A stretch of 64,000 nucleotides of DNA from positions 3,883,501 through 3,947,500 of the forward strand of contig NZ_CP069213.1 of the NCBI RefSeq assembly GCF_016834455.1, written 5' to 3'. The notes under the pieces were generated by a model. That model had not been told where the DNA came from and did no database searches. It saw only the letters and a list, made by a program, of their open reading frames with translations. The DNA is from Shewanella litorisediminis. GTDB taxonomy: Bacteria; Pseudomonadota; Gammaproteobacteria; Enterobacterales; Shewanellaceae. The position numbers and the translations under genes are program-made. Positions within the stretch are counted from its first letter, which is position 1; every line of letters starts with the position of its first letter. Positions 28,715 through 38,234 of this stretch are shown here, in pieces.

Positions 28715-28897
28715 ATGGCGGGATTCCTGAGAATATTGAGCAGCACCCTTGCCGCTTTTTTTGGGGTTCAGTCAGAAACCAATCGACAACAAGATTTCAG
28801 CGCCAAATCTCCCGTTCCCTATATCCTGATGGGCTTATTATTGGCAGCCTGTATGGTTTTGGGTCTTATCTGGGTAGTGAATCTGGTATTGAGTTGA
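28715..28897 (+). CDS. DUF2970 family small membrane protein
   Basis: This 60-residue protein matches the DUF2970 pattern: LSSTLAAFFGVQSETNRQQD, a conserved soluble lead with F-G-V-Q, followed by one membrane helix (YILMGLLLAACMVLGLIWVV). Its function is unknown. It is transcribed with the preceding small gene and converges on dam. Confidence 0.8.
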   Translation: MAGFLRILSSTLAAFFGVQSETNRQQDFSAKSPVPYILMGLLLAACMVLGLIWVVNLVLS

Positions 28898-28925
28898 TAA
28901 AGGGCGTCTCCAGCCAAACCTGATA

Positions 28926-29768
28926 TCAATCCAGCGACTCCAAATGGAATGTTTCATCATAGAGCGCCATCAGCTCATCCACTTTATTACGCCCACTGCC
29001 TTTTTGACTGATATTGCGCTGCACCTTCACCGTTGCCAGTTTTGCCCCAAGGTATAAGCCGCGGGTCAGAGGGATATCATGATTGCTGATGAGCACAGGT
29101 ATGCCACGCTCTACTGCTATGTGACGTGAGTGGCGGGCCAGCAGCGCCTGATCGTCCAGGGTAAAACCAGCACCCACATAGGTGGTAAAGCTTGCCGTGG
29201 TCGACAAAGGCGCGTAGGGCGGATCGCAATAAATCACGTCGCCGCTGCCTGCGAGCTCAAACGCCTGCTCATAGCTGATGCAGAGAAATTCGGCACGTTG
29301 CGCCTTAACAGAAAAGGCGCGGATTTCCTGCTCGGGAAAGTAGGGCTTTTTATAGGAACCGAAGGGCACATTAAACTCTCCCTTGCGGTTGTAACGGCAT
29401 AACCCATTAAAACCATGGCGGTTCAGATACAGGAAATAGACTGCGCGGCTAAAAGGGTCTTTGGATTTGTTAAAGCGGCTGCGGATATCGTAATAGGCAT
29501 CTTTGGAGTTCATCTCATCGCAAAAGAGCGCCCTGGCCGCCCGGATATACTCTTCAGGCTGTGCCTTGACTATCTTATAAAGCCCAATCAAATCCTGATT
29601 GATATCGCAAAGCAGGTAAGCATCGTATTGGGTATTGAGAAAGACAGAACCTGCACCAACAAAGGGTTCAACCAGGCGCTTTCCCTCAGGCAAATGGCGA
29701 CGCAAGTCGTCCATCAGCTTGAATTTACCACCGGCCCATTTTAGAAAGGCCCTTTGTTTCATGGTCAT
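28926..29768 (-). CDS. dam: DNA adenine methylase (GATC)
   Basis: This 280-residue class-alpha N6-adenine methyltransferase methylates GATC and thereby marks strands for mismatch repair and times replication. It carries the SAM motif FVGAGSVF after KWAGGKFKL, and the catalytic DPPY (VIYCDPPYAPL). The C-terminal RNISQKGSGRNKVDELM block is typical of Dam. It sits at the end of aroK-aroB-damX-dam, as in enterics. Confidence 0.95.
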   Translation of the reverse strand: MTMKQRAFLKWAGGKFKLMDDLRRHLPEGKRLVEPFVGAGSVFLNTQYDAYLLCDINQDLIGLYKIVKAQPEEYIRAARALFCDEMNSKDAYYDIRSRFNKSKDPFSRAVYFLYLNRHGFNGLCRYNRKGEFNVPFGSYKKPYFPEQEIRAFSVKAQRAEFLCISYEQAFELAGSGDVIYCDPPYAPLSTTASFTTYVGAGFTLDDQALLARHSRHIAVERGIPVLISNHDIPLTRGLYLGAKLATVKVQRNISQKGSGRNKVDELMALYDETFHLESLD

Positions 29769-29819
29769 GATTGGGAAATGCCGCCGGAAGAGATAAAGAA
29801 GCCCCTGATTGTACTTTGT

Positions 29820-31340
29820 TTAATTTGAAATTTCACCGGCGGATACCGAATCCAGCGGTCGATAAGAGGTTAAGTCCTTCCAGGCCCGGACCCAGGGTTT
29901 GCCACCGCCATAACGCTCCATCACAAGCTTTGCCTGAGCGTTCGCTTCAACTTCACTGGTATAGTTTCCCTGCAGTATTACCAGCTTATCCTTGTAGTGC
30001 ACCAATCTGAGCTCCGGCTCAGATGCCATACGCCGAAATATGGTGGCAGCAGAGTCCCGCTTGCTGACCGTGGCCAATTGTAAGGTATAGCCTGTTTCAG
30101 GCAACGCCTGAATCGACCTTTGATACCATGCCTGTGCGGCAAAAACCGAGTTCTCAGGGACTGCCGGGACTTGAATGGCGGCTGATTCGATTGGCTTTGC
30201 TTTGTCTGCTGCGACTTGTGCAGCTAACGGCTTCGAGCCTTCGCTCTGTTGTGTTTGAGTCAAACTGACATCCTGTACCGCGCTGTCGTGAGTCATCTCA
30301 ACATGTGGTTCCTGCTTACCCCTTGTTGTATCTGACTGGATAGTCTCAGCGGTAGGCACCTCGGCTAATCGCCTTGCCTCCTCAAGAGCGGCCTCATCAG
30401 CCAGGCGCTGGGCTTCCTGCTCAGCCCGAGCGGTTACCTCAGCGAGTTCAATTTCAGCAAGCAACGCCGCTCTGGCCGTAAAATAGCCGGTTAACTGCCG
30501 TTCTCCCCACGGAGACAACAAGCCTGTTTCAGGAAACTCTTGCGGCTCAGCCTCAGAAACTTCGCCAGGATGGCTTTGCACCAGATACCACAGGCCCAAA
30601 GAGAAAGTTGCGGTCAGCGTTACAGCGCCCAGCATCCGCCAAAGACGTCTTCTATCCGGCCGCTTTTGCTCTTCTGGCTGAAGGGCTCTCTCCAACAAGG
30701 CAACCACCTCACCAGGCCTGCCCTTCTGCTGCTCCAGTTGCGATTTAACGATATCACGGGGCACATAGGGTACGGCATCAGTTCGGCTTATCAGGGTGTA
30801 ATAGAGCGCTTCGCGCTCACCTATTTCGAGGGGGTCTATGTCAATTGGCAACATCAACTCGCGTTGTACGCCGGTCAATTGGCTGTATATGTGCCTGGCT
30901 ACCTCAGGTGTTGCTGCTAATGTGATGGCAATGGGACGCCCGGCGCATTGCTGGTTGGTCAGCAACAGGCATTCAGCCCAGAGCTCCAGCGGCAGGTGAT
31001 GCGCATCATCTATCAGTATGTGAAGAGGTTTCGTTAAACGCTTTGATAACCGGCGCAGGGTATTGCCCAAAGGCTCTTCGTCATCGAAAAGGGGATCTGA
31101 CAGTAACTGGATGAGGATTTTACGACGAATTTCGGCAGCATCGGCATGCATGGGACATACAACCAACGCCGAGTTGTAATCTTCGAGCTCACTGACCAAA
31201 GCCGTGAGCAAGGTGGATTTACCGGCACCTTCATTACCTTGAATAACAACCAGTTGCTGACTATAGCAAGCAACATGCTGCATTCGCAGCAACAGGGCCT
31301 CTTGGGAAGGCAGCAGTACTGAAGGAGGAATAAATGTCAT
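29820..31340 (-). CDS. damX: DamX-like protein: AAA ATPase domain plus SPOR domain
   Basis: This 506-residue cell-division protein has a cytoplasmic ATPase-like domain with a P-loop (GNEGAGKST, Lys41) and Walker B-type LHILIDDAHH. One membrane helix follows near residue 240 (LGAVTLTATFSLGLWYLV), then an Ala/Glu-rich periplasmic linker (about residues 290-400) and a C-terminal SPOR domain (residues ~420-495), which binds denuded peptidoglycan at the septum. In E. coli DamX the ATPase region is degenerate; here the P-loop looks intact. The start at 31340 lies 13 bases after aroB. Confidence 0.9.
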   Translation of the reverse strand: MTFIPPSVLLPSQEALLLRMQHVACYSQQLVVIQGNEGAGKSTLLTALVSELEDYNSALVVCPMHADAAEIRRKILIQLLSDPLFDDEEPLGNTLRRLSKRLTKPLHILIDDAHHLPLELWAECLLLTNQQCAGRPIAITLAATPEVARHIYSQLTGVQRELMLPIDIDPLEIGEREALYYTLISRTDAVPYVPRDIVKSQLEQQKGRPGEVVALLERALQPEEQKRPDRRRLWRMLGAVTLTATFSLGLWYLVQSHPGEVSEAEPQEFPETGLLSPWGERQLTGYFTARAALLAEIELAEVTARAEQEAQRLADEAALEEARRLAEVPTAETIQSDTTRGKQEPHVEMTHDSAVQDVSLTQTQQSEGSKPLAAQVAADKAKPIESAAIQVPAVPENSVFAAQAWYQRSIQALPETGYTLQLATVSKRDSAATIFRRMASEPELRLVHYKDKLVILQGNYTSEVEANAQAKLVMERYGGGKPWVRAWKDLTSYRPLDSVSAGEISN

Positions 31341-31353
31341 GTTGCACCCGATA

Positions 31354-32433
31354 TCAGGGGCGGCGAATGACCTCTGCCAGTTCGGCATCAGTGGCCTGAC
31401 TACTGACTTCAGCAGCACCAATGCCCAGAGGCAAAACTAATCGCAACTGACCACCCAAAACCTTTTTATCTCGCCGCATATGCATAATAAAGCTATTAAA
31501 GTCCATCGACTCCGGAGCCTGGACGGGCAAATCGAATGCCTGAATAAGTGCCGTAATCCGACAAAGAATTGACTTATCGATTAGCCCCAGTGTTACCGAA
31601 GTTTGTGCAGCAAGGACCATGCCAGCGGCAACGGCTTCGCCATGCAACCAGGTACCGTAGCCCATTTCAGCTTCGATGGCATGACCGAAGGTATGTCCGA
31701 GGTTGAGTAAAGCGCGAACACCTTGCTCGGTTTCATCTTCCGATACCACCTCGGCTTTGATCTCACAGCAGCGGGCAATAACGTGGGTAATTGCATTTTG
31801 ATCCAAGGCTTTAAGCGCTGAAACATTTTGCTCAAGCCAGGCAAAAAGCTCATTGTCACGGATAATGCCGTATTTGATCACCTCAGCCATACCGGCAGCG
31901 AACTCCCTGGCTGGCAGGGTTTGCAGGCAATTAATATCAATTACCACCAACTTGGGTTGATAGAAGGCGCCTATCATGTTTTTACCCAAGGGATGGTTCA
32001 CGGCAGTTTTTCCGCCGACAGAGGAGTCGACCTGGGATAAAAGCGTGGTTGGAATTTGGATGAAATCAACACCGCGCTGATAACAAGCCGCAGCAAACCC
32101 CGTCATATCTCCAATCACACCACCTCCGAGTGCAACCAGAACACAATCACGGGCAAAATTGCCTTCGAGCAACGCGTCAAAAATCTGATTGAGATACTCG
32201 AGAGTTTTGTATTGCTCGCCATCAGGCAGGATCACAGAAGCCACCTGAGCCGCGTTAGCGGACAGGGTGGCACTGATTTTATCGAGATACAGGGGGGCAA
32301 TTGTCTCGTTGCTGACAACAAGCACCTTTTTGCCACTCACCACAGGTGCAAAGAGCGCCTGATGTTCAAACAAATTCGGGCCAATGTGGATCGGATAACT
32401 TCGATTTGCCAAATTAACCTGAATTTGCTTCAT
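31354..32433 (-). CDS. aroB: 3-dehydroquinate synthase
   Basis: This 359-residue NAD+-dependent enzyme converts DAHP to 3-dehydroquinate, the second step of the shikimate pathway. Conserved blocks are [21 protein letters not shown], the substrate stretch [23 protein letters not shown] and [12 protein letters not shown] with zinc-binding histidines. It starts six bases after aroK. Confidence 0.97.
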   Translation of the reverse strand: MKQIQVNLANRSYPIHIGPNLFEHQALFAPVVSGKKVLVVSNETIAPLYLDKISATLSANAAQVASVILPDGEQYKTLEYLNQIFDALLEGNFARDCVLVALGGGVIGDMTGFAAACYQRGVDFIQIPTTLLSQVDSSVGGKTAVNHPLGKNMIGAFYQPKLVVIDINCLQTLPAREFAAGMAEVIKYGIIRDNELFAWLEQNVSALKALDQNAITHVIARCCEIKAEVVSEDETEQGVRALLNLGHTFGHAIEAEMGYGTWLHGEAVAAGMVLAAQTSVTLGLIDKSILCRITALIQAFDLPVQAPESMDFNSFIMHMRRDKKVLGGQLRLVLPLGIGAAEVSSQATDAELAEVIRRP

Positions 32434-32439
32434 GGTGTG

Positions 32440-32955
32440 TCAGAATCCCAACTGTTCGATGATTTGATTGGCAACAACCTTGGCACTTTGGTCATCGGTT
32501 TTGACAATCACGTCAGCGATTTCTTCATAGAGTGGATTACGGCTCTCGGCCAGAGTCTCAAGCACTGAACGAGGATCATCGACCTGCAACAACGGACGGC
32601 GCTTGTCTCTTTGAGTGCGAGCAACCTGCTTATCAATGGTTGTCTCGAGATATACCACAATCCCCCTTGCAGACAGAAAGTTACGTATATCTTTGCTTTG
32701 TACTGAACCACCTCCGGTTGCCAGCACAATACCTTGCTTTTCGGTTAAGTCGGCAATCACCTGCGCCTCACGACGACGGAAGCCTTCTTCACCTTCAACA
32801 TCAAATACCCAAGCAATGTCAGCCCCAGTACGGCTTTCAATTTCTTGGTCAGAGTCATGGAATTCCAAGTGCAGCATTTGAGCCAGATGTCGGCCTATGG
32901 TGCTCTTGCCCGCGCCCATAGGGCCTACCAGAAAAATATTTCGTTTTTCAGCCAT
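32440..32955 (-). CDS. aroK: Shikimate kinase I
   Basis: This 171-residue P-loop kinase makes shikimate 3-phosphate. Marks are [15 protein letters not shown] (Walker A), [15 protein letters not shown] (DxD substrate site), [10 protein letters not shown] and LATGGGSV. It is the first gene of the aroK-aroB-damX-dam operon, separated from pilQ upstream by a terminator. Confidence 0.96.
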   Translation of the reverse strand: MAEKRNIFLVGPMGAGKSTIGRHLAQMLHLEFHDSDQEIESRTGADIAWVFDVEGEEGFRRREAQVIADLTEKQGIVLATGGGSVQSKDIRNFLSARGIVVYLETTIDKQVARTQRDKRRPLLQVDDPRSVLETLAESRNPLYEEIADVIVKTDDQSAKVVANQIIEQLGF

Positions 32956-33126
32956 TTCTTATACGTCTGAATCGTTTATGAAGTGTCTACCTATGCCATC
33001 CCAAACTGGGCGGCGATCTCAATACCTTGCTCTAAAGAGACTTGACCGGGGATTATCTCAGTAGAAAGGTGGGGAAGGCAAGTCAGTAGAAGAGTAAAAC
33101 CAAGAAAAGCTGCGAGAGTGGAAAAC

Positions 33127-33153
33127 AAAAGGGCCGGTTAACCCGGCCCTTTT
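33127..33153 (-). terminator. Terminator at the end of the pil operon
   Basis: AAAAGGGCCGGGTTAACCGGCCCTTTT-type perfect hairpin (GGGCCGG / CCGGCCC in the given strand) with A/T runs lies 14 bases after the pilQ stop. It separates pilMNOPQ from aroK. Confidence 0.88.
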
Positions 33154-33166
33154 AGTGTTCTTAAGA

Positions 33167-35227
33167 TCAGATTTTTTCCGTCACAATTTTGGGGGTAACG
33201 AAGATAAGCAGTTCCTGACGCTCATTTTTATCTGACGTATTGCGGAACAGGAATCCAACCAAGGGTATATCACCCAACACAGGCACCTTGCTGACACGGC
33301 TGATAAGATTCTGTTGATAGATGCCACCCAGTACTATGGTCTCACCATTATCTACCAGTACCTGAGTGCCAATACGCTGAGTATCGATAGCTACAGCACG
33401 ACCTGTAGGTGTATCCACAGTTTCGCCCTGACTGTCCTGGGTGATTTCCAGATCCAAGATCACACGGTTATCGGGCGTGATTTGGGGGGTTACCCGCAAA
33501 GACAGCACCGCTTTTTTAAAGGTAACTGTGGTGGCACCGCTTGAGGCCGCCTGAACATAGGGTATTTCAACACCCTGCTCAATATATGCCGCTTTCTGGT
33601 TGGAAGTAGTGATACGAGGGCTCGCAATAATTTCACCCTTGTTTTCCTGCTCCAACGCGCTCAATTCCATATCCAATACTGTGCCATCGGCAAGCTTGGC
33701 AACATGGAAAGCAATGCTGGCTGCATTGGTTGGCGCCGGGAGGTTAACATTCAAACGGTCACTGATAGCAGGAATGACGCCACCGGCAATACTTTCAGCA
33801 CCTTCGAGCGAACCCGAGGTTCCCTTACTACCCTGCTGATCGGTGATTCCCCAGCGAATACCCAGGTCTTCGGCGACGTTATCCTTCACGGTCACCATGC
33901 GGGATTCTATCAGTACCTGACGAATGGGAATATCAAGCACTTCTATCATGCGCTGCACGTTGGCCAGAGTCTCTGCAGTATCTTTAACCAGCAAGGTGTT
34001 GGTACGCTCATCTACCGCGACACTGCCTCTATCGCTCAGCAGACTTGAACCTTCGCTCTTCAGCAGCTCTGCAATATCAGTGGCCTTGGCATAATTGATT
34101 TGCATGTACTCGGAATAGAGTGGTGCCAGCTCCTGCACTTCCTGCTGATTACGCAGTTCCATGCTCTCGCGGACGGCAAGCTCTTCGGCAGGTGCAACCA
34201 TCAGGATATTGCCTTCGATACGCTTATCCAGTCCTTTGGTTTTCAGGATCAAGTCGAGAGCCTGATCCCAAGGCACATCATCCAGCACCAGCGTAATATC
34301 ACCCTGAACCGAATCACTGGTTACCAGGTTGAAGTTGTTGTAGTCGGCAATTAACTGCAACACAGTACGAACAGAAATGTTTTGGAAATTCAGCGACAAA
34401 GTCTTGCCGTTATATTTCTTCTCCTGCTTAACCGACGCCTGACGAGCCACCTTGTTCATTGACAGTTTAAACTGGTTGGCTTCCTGAACGTAGTTGTACT
34501 CGTACTCACCGCCGATATCGACCTGAATACGTGTAACCAAGTCTTCCTTAAAGGTCTCAAAGCTCTTTACGGGAGTAGCAAAGTCCTGAACATCCATGAC
34601 ATACAACATGTCTTTTGGAATATCAGTGTTATAAAACTTAACCTCTAACTTGGCACCAATCTGTTCTACATTCGCAGCGACCTTGGTGTTATTCAGCTGA
34701 ACAACCAGCTCCCCCCCACCTTTGCCATTACGACGAAAATCGATATTTTTCACGCCGTTGACATAAGCGCCTGAGGACGAATTGGTGTCTGTGGCGGCAG
34801 TGACTACCGCATCGTTTACCGTTAAGCGATAGCTGTTACCAACCACTGCGCCTTGATAAGGCAGCACTTTGGACAGATTAATGCCAACAACCAAATCCGA
34901 GTCCTGTTGCTGGGCATTCACCTCAGTCACGCCGCCGCGGTTCACCGGCATGGCGTTTGTCGCTAATCCAGAAATACTGTCATCAAATGAAAGCAGTATT
35001 TGAGCCGGAGTAGCATTGAGATTGATTTCAGGCTCAGCAATGGGGTTTTCAAACACCAACTCGAGTTCCAATTGGCTGTCTATCACCGAGTGATACTTAA
35101 CGTCGACCAGCCGATTGGCCGCCACGGCTGCTGTGGTTACACCGAAAAACAACGCAATTCCCACCAAGGTTTTTGCCAACCCCGGCTTGTTGATGCGTGT
35201 TGTGAACGCGGCAGAAGATTCCATCAT
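33167..35227 (-). CDS. pilQ: Type IV pilus secretin PilQ
   Basis: This 686-residue outer-membrane secretin forms the gated ring through which the type IV pilus passes. It has a signal segment (residues ~18-37), two AMIN domains that bind peptidoglycan (about 40-250), secretin N0/STN domain (SLNFQNISVRTVLQLIADYN), N1 domain, and the C-terminal secretin barrel with VPVLGDIPLVGFLFR. AAGGA is seven bases before the start. Last gene of pilMNOPQ. Confidence 0.95.
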   Translation of the reverse strand: MMESSAAFTTRINKPGLAKTLVGIALFFGVTTAAVAANRLVDVKYHSVIDSQLELELVFENPIAEPEINLNATPAQILLSFDDSISGLATNAMPVNRGGVTEVNAQQQDSDLVVGINLSKVLPYQGAVVGNSYRLTVNDAVVTAATDTNSSSGAYVNGVKNIDFRRNGKGGGELVVQLNNTKVAANVEQIGAKLEVKFYNTDIPKDMLYVMDVQDFATPVKSFETFKEDLVTRIQVDIGGEYEYNYVQEANQFKLSMNKVARQASVKQEKKYNGKTLSLNFQNISVRTVLQLIADYNNFNLVTSDSVQGDITLVLDDVPWDQALDLILKTKGLDKRIEGNILMVAPAEELAVRESMELRNQQEVQELAPLYSEYMQINYAKATDIAELLKSEGSSLLSDRGSVAVDERTNTLLVKDTAETLANVQRMIEVLDIPIRQVLIESRMVTVKDNVAEDLGIRWGITDQQGSKGTSGSLEGAESIAGGVIPAISDRLNVNLPAPTNAASIAFHVAKLADGTVLDMELSALEQENKGEIIASPRITTSNQKAAYIEQGVEIPYVQAASSGATTVTFKKAVLSLRVTPQITPDNRVILDLEITQDSQGETVDTPTGRAVAIDTQRIGTQVLVDNGETIVLGGIYQQNLISRVSKVPVLGDIPLVGFLFRNTSDKNERQELLIFVTPKIVTEKI

Positions 35228-35245
35228 TCCCTCATCCTTCGCAGG

Positions 35246-35764
35246 TTATTCTCCAGCCAATTCCAGGGTGCTGGAACGCTCTGCCCAGCAACCGGAACCG
35301 TCCGGAATTAATTCTATTACTTCAACATTTTGTGGCGTGACTTTACTAATACGGCCATGGTAAAGCCCCAGATAGTCTCCCACACCCAAGCGGAATACAT
35401 TGCCATCATTGGTTTGCACCAAGGCCCAAATACGCTTGTCCTGGGTCAAGGTGCCCCGCATCTTCAGGTTATCCAGCGCGTAGGTTTCAAGTCTTCCTTT
35501 ACGACGCTTGAGATCTGGCTGGGTACAATCCTTGGAAACATCCACAGCTTCTTCGGTCAACTCCCTTGACGGGGGAACGAAGGGACTGCGCAGCAATTCA
35601 GCCTGATAAGCAAAATGCTCAAACACAGGAGGCTCTTTTAGCGGTGGAATCTTGGCAACATGCTGAGCTTTCGTTGTAGTAACAAATAGTTCCAAATCGC
35701 TGCGATCGCCAATACAACCAGTCAAAAACAGTAAGATAGTGGCTAGCGGCAAGACTCGTTTCAT
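35246..35764 (-). CDS. pilP: Type IV pilus lipoprotein PilP
   Basis: This 172-residue inner-membrane lipoprotein has lipobox LTGC at Cys17, an extended linker, then the C-terminal beta-sandwich (LRGTLTQD-like KMRGTLTQDKRIWALVQTND, VGDYLGLYHGRI) that contacts PilQ. It links the PilNO inner complex to the secretin. Its start overlaps pilO by four bases. Confidence 0.93.
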   Translation of the reverse strand: MKRVLPLATILLFLTGCIGDRSDLELFVTTTKAQHVAKIPPLKEPPVFEHFAYQAELLRSPFVPPSRELTEEAVDVSKDCTQPDLKRRKGRLETYALDNLKMRGTLTQDKRIWALVQTNDGNVFRLGVGDYLGLYHGRISKVTPQNVEVIELIPDGSGCWAERSSTLELAGE

Positions 35765-36393
35765 TTCTTGCCTCCTTTAGCCGGCTTTGAGCCTTTCTCT
35801 GGTGGAAGTTCCGCTCCTTCTTTAAAGCGGTACGTTTTGGCCAGAATATCCATGGTCAGAATGTCACCATCCTGATGTTTAATCACAAAGTCATGCAAGC
35901 TGACGATACGGGGCAATTTAGCCACCCCACTGACCATGCTGCCCATCTGGTGGTAGTCACCGCTCACAACCATTTTGATGGGGAATTCAATGTAAAAGTC
36001 ACGTTGTACAGCACCTTCCCAATCGAGGCTCTCAATATTAAGTCCCGAGTCCGTGGCCACAAAGGTCAGGTCATCCAGCAATCCATCCATTTCATTTTCT
36101 GACGGCAGCATTTTAAGCAGCTCGGCAAACTGGGCTTCCATCTCTTTCAACTGCTCACGGTAAAGCTTAAGGTTGGCGGCTAGTTGATACTTTTTCTGAA
36201 AGTCCTGCCTCAATTGCACTTCTTTTTCCTGCTCTCTCTTCAAGCCGTCAATCGCATCGGAAATAAACAGAAAATAGCTGGCAACACCCACAATAACAGC
36301 CAGGAGAACGGCAAACACGACCTTTACCTGCGCTGGCCAGCCACCAATGTTCTCAAAATCAATGTCGTTGAATTCGCTCAGATCCAGCTTCAT
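35761..36393 (-). CDS. pilO: Type IV pilus alignment protein PilO
   Basis: This 210-residue bitopic inner-membrane protein has one helix near residues 24-48, a coiled coil (about 52-95), and a ferredoxin-like periplasmic domain. It pairs with PilN in the alignment subcomplex. The C-terminus is Lys/Gly-rich. It overlaps pilN and pilP by four bases each. Confidence 0.93.
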   Translation of the reverse strand: MKLDLSEFNDIDFENIGGWPAQVKVVFAVLLAVIVGVASYFLFISDAIDGLKREQEKEVQLRQDFQKKYQLAANLKLYREQLKEMEAQFAELLKMLPSENEMDGLLDDLTFVATDSGLNIESLDWEGAVQRDFYIEFPIKMVVSGDYHQMGSMVSGVAKLPRIVSLHDFVIKHQDGDILTMDILAKTYRFKEGAELPPEKGSKPAKGGKK

Positions 36394-36983
36394 TTCGCCG
36401 CTCCTTTTTTACTGGCGGCCGCTTTTTCCAGCTCTTGGGCGGCTTTATCAACAACTGTTACCTTGAGACTGAAGCGCTGCAGTTTTCTGAGCTCGTCATT
36501 CTGAGACACAATGCTTTGCATCACGGGATCGTCAAGCCAAGCTGACGTTTTCATTTTACGCATCATATTGGCAACGTTGTTATTGGACTCGCTGCGTCCC
36601 TCAATCCACACCATGGCACCTTTCTTTTCAATGCTTGAAAGATAGATACCGGGTGGCACAACACGAACCAGTTCATCAAGTACGTGAGTGGGAAGATTTC
36701 TTGCCTGTTGCAAATTCAGAATAATTTCTGTGCGACGCTCGATATCTTTCTTGCGTTCAGTAATTTTCTTAATCTCGGCGATTTGCTTTTCGAGCAACTG
36801 AATCTCGGCTGTCAAAAACTCGTTTCGGGCTTTCTGCTCATCAGTCATCATGTCGATAACCTGTAAACAGGCAAACACCAAAAATGCCGACAACAGGAAT
36901 ACGAGTGCCAGCGCGCCAATATAATCACGCTTTTGCTTTTCCCTGGCCTCTTCACGCCAGGGCAACAGATTTATGTTCGCCAT
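36390..36983 (-). CDS. pilN: Type IV pilus alignment protein PilN
   Basis: This 197-residue bitopic protein begins NINLLPWREEAREKQKRD, whose INLLPWR motif is the docking peptide for PilM. One membrane helix (~22-42), a coiled coil and a periplasmic ferredoxin-like domain follow. The start lies inside the last 13 bases of pilM. Confidence 0.95.
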   Translation of the reverse strand: MANINLLPWREEAREKQKRDYIGALALVFLLSAFLVFACLQVIDMMTDEQKARNEFLTAEIQLLEKQIAEIKKITERKKDIERRTEIILNLQQARNLPTHVLDELVRVVPPGIYLSSIEKKGAMVWIEGRSESNNNVANMMRKMKTSAWLDDPVMQSIVSQNDELRKLQRFSLKVTVVDKAAQELEKAAASKKGAAK

Positions 36984-38050
36984 TGACCGTAGCTCCTTAA
37001 TGCCAGGCCACAGGCAACCATGTATTTGCTGATACTGGGTTGCAAGGTGGATTTAACAGAATCGTCGGCATGCAAATTTCCCTGGAAAGGGTCGGCAATA
37101 ATGGTATGTACACCCAACTCATTGGTCAGCAAATTCGCCATACCTTCGAGACGAGAGGTTCCGCCACAAAGCACTATGTAATCCACTTTATCTCTGCCGC
37201 TGGATGTACAGTAGATTTGCAGCGTTCTCTTAATCTGCTGCAAAAGTTGCGTCTGGAAAGGAGATAGCACCTCGAACATATAGTTACGGGGCAAATCGCC
37301 TTCTACTTTAGCTTTCTCAGCTTGTTCATAGGACATGCCGTAAAAAGACAAAATAGATTGGGTGAACTGCTCGCCACCAAAGGCCTGCTCACGGGTAAAT
37401 GTGGTTTCACCCTGATCGACTACCGCAAAGGTGGTCATATTGGCGCCGATATCTACCATGGCAACGACCTTCTGGCTGGCACCTTCTGGAAGTTGCCCAA
37501 AAACCAGCTCTGCTGAACGGCCCAGTGCATATCCCTCGATGTCGACGACCTTGGTCTCAAGATCGACTTCGTCGAGTGCATCCACCCGGGCATCGATATT
37601 CTCTGTACGACAAGCGCTCAGGAGCACATCTACTTTGCTTGGGTCAATGCTGTTAACGCTCAAGGTTTCAAAGTCGATGCTGACTTCATCGAGTGAGTAA
37701 GGGATGAGGTTATCGGCTTCGATCTCAATTTGAGCTTCCATCTCTGCCTCATTAAGCGAAGCATCCATGTAGATCACCTTGGTCATCACCGCAGAACCAG
37801 AGACTGCAACAGCTGCGAATTTGCAACTCTTTGGGAGGGTGCGCCTGAGCTGACGCAAACAGTCAACAACGGCCGCAGCATCACGAATATCGTGATCGTT
37901 TACGGCTCCCTTCTTCACGGGAACAGCAGCGTGACTTACAATTTTATAACCATCAGCCGTCTTGCTCAGCAGAATCGCCTTGACTTCATGGGAGCCAATG
38001 TCGATCCCCACCATCTGCGGAGCCTGACGCTTCCATAGATTTGAAAGCAT
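36971..38050 (-). CDS. pilM: Type IV pilus actin-like ATPase-fold protein PilM
   Basis: This 359-residue cytoplasmic actin/FtsA-fold protein binds the PilN N-terminus. It has GIDIGSHEVKAILL (phosphate 1), VAMVDIGANMTTFAVVD (phosphate 2) and VLCGGTSRLEGM (adenosine). First gene of pilMNOPQ, divergent from mrcA as in other gammaproteobacteria. Confidence 0.95.
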   Translation of the reverse strand: MLSNLWKRQAPQMVGIDIGSHEVKAILLSKTADGYKIVSHAAVPVKKGAVNDHDIRDAAAVVDCLRQLRRTLPKSCKFAAVAVSGSAVMTKVIYMDASLNEAEMEAQIEIEADNLIPYSLDEVSIDFETLSVNSIDPSKVDVLLSACRTENIDARVDALDEVDLETKVVDIEGYALGRSAELVFGQLPEGASQKVVAMVDIGANMTTFAVVDQGETTFTREQAFGGEQFTQSILSFYGMSYEQAEKAKVEGDLPRNYMFEVLSPFQTQLLQQIKRTLQIYCTSSGRDKVDYIVLCGGTSRLEGMANLLTNELGVHTIIADPFQGNLHADDSVKSTLQPSISKYMVACGLALRSYGQWRT

Positions 38051-38173
38051 AGTCCATTGTCACTTTAGTTTTAGGTTGCAGAGATAGAGTAGCACAAAAT
38101 CAACTCGTTATACTTATTTGTATAGAATGTTTATAGGTTTTACAAATGGCAATTTTTTGACGCTGCTTTTTAC

Positions 38174-38202
38174 TTCACCCTAGCCATTTGCCCTTATATA
38201 CT
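38174..38202 (+). promoter_or_regulatory. Probable promoter of mrcA
   Basis: TTCACC (38174-38179) and TATACT (38197-38202) are separated by 17 bases, 32 bases ahead of the GTG start. Four of six -35 and five of six -10 positions fit sigma70. Confidence 0.45.
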
Positions 38203-38234
38203 GTGGCCTTCGTAAACTATTTTGGAATTATCTG

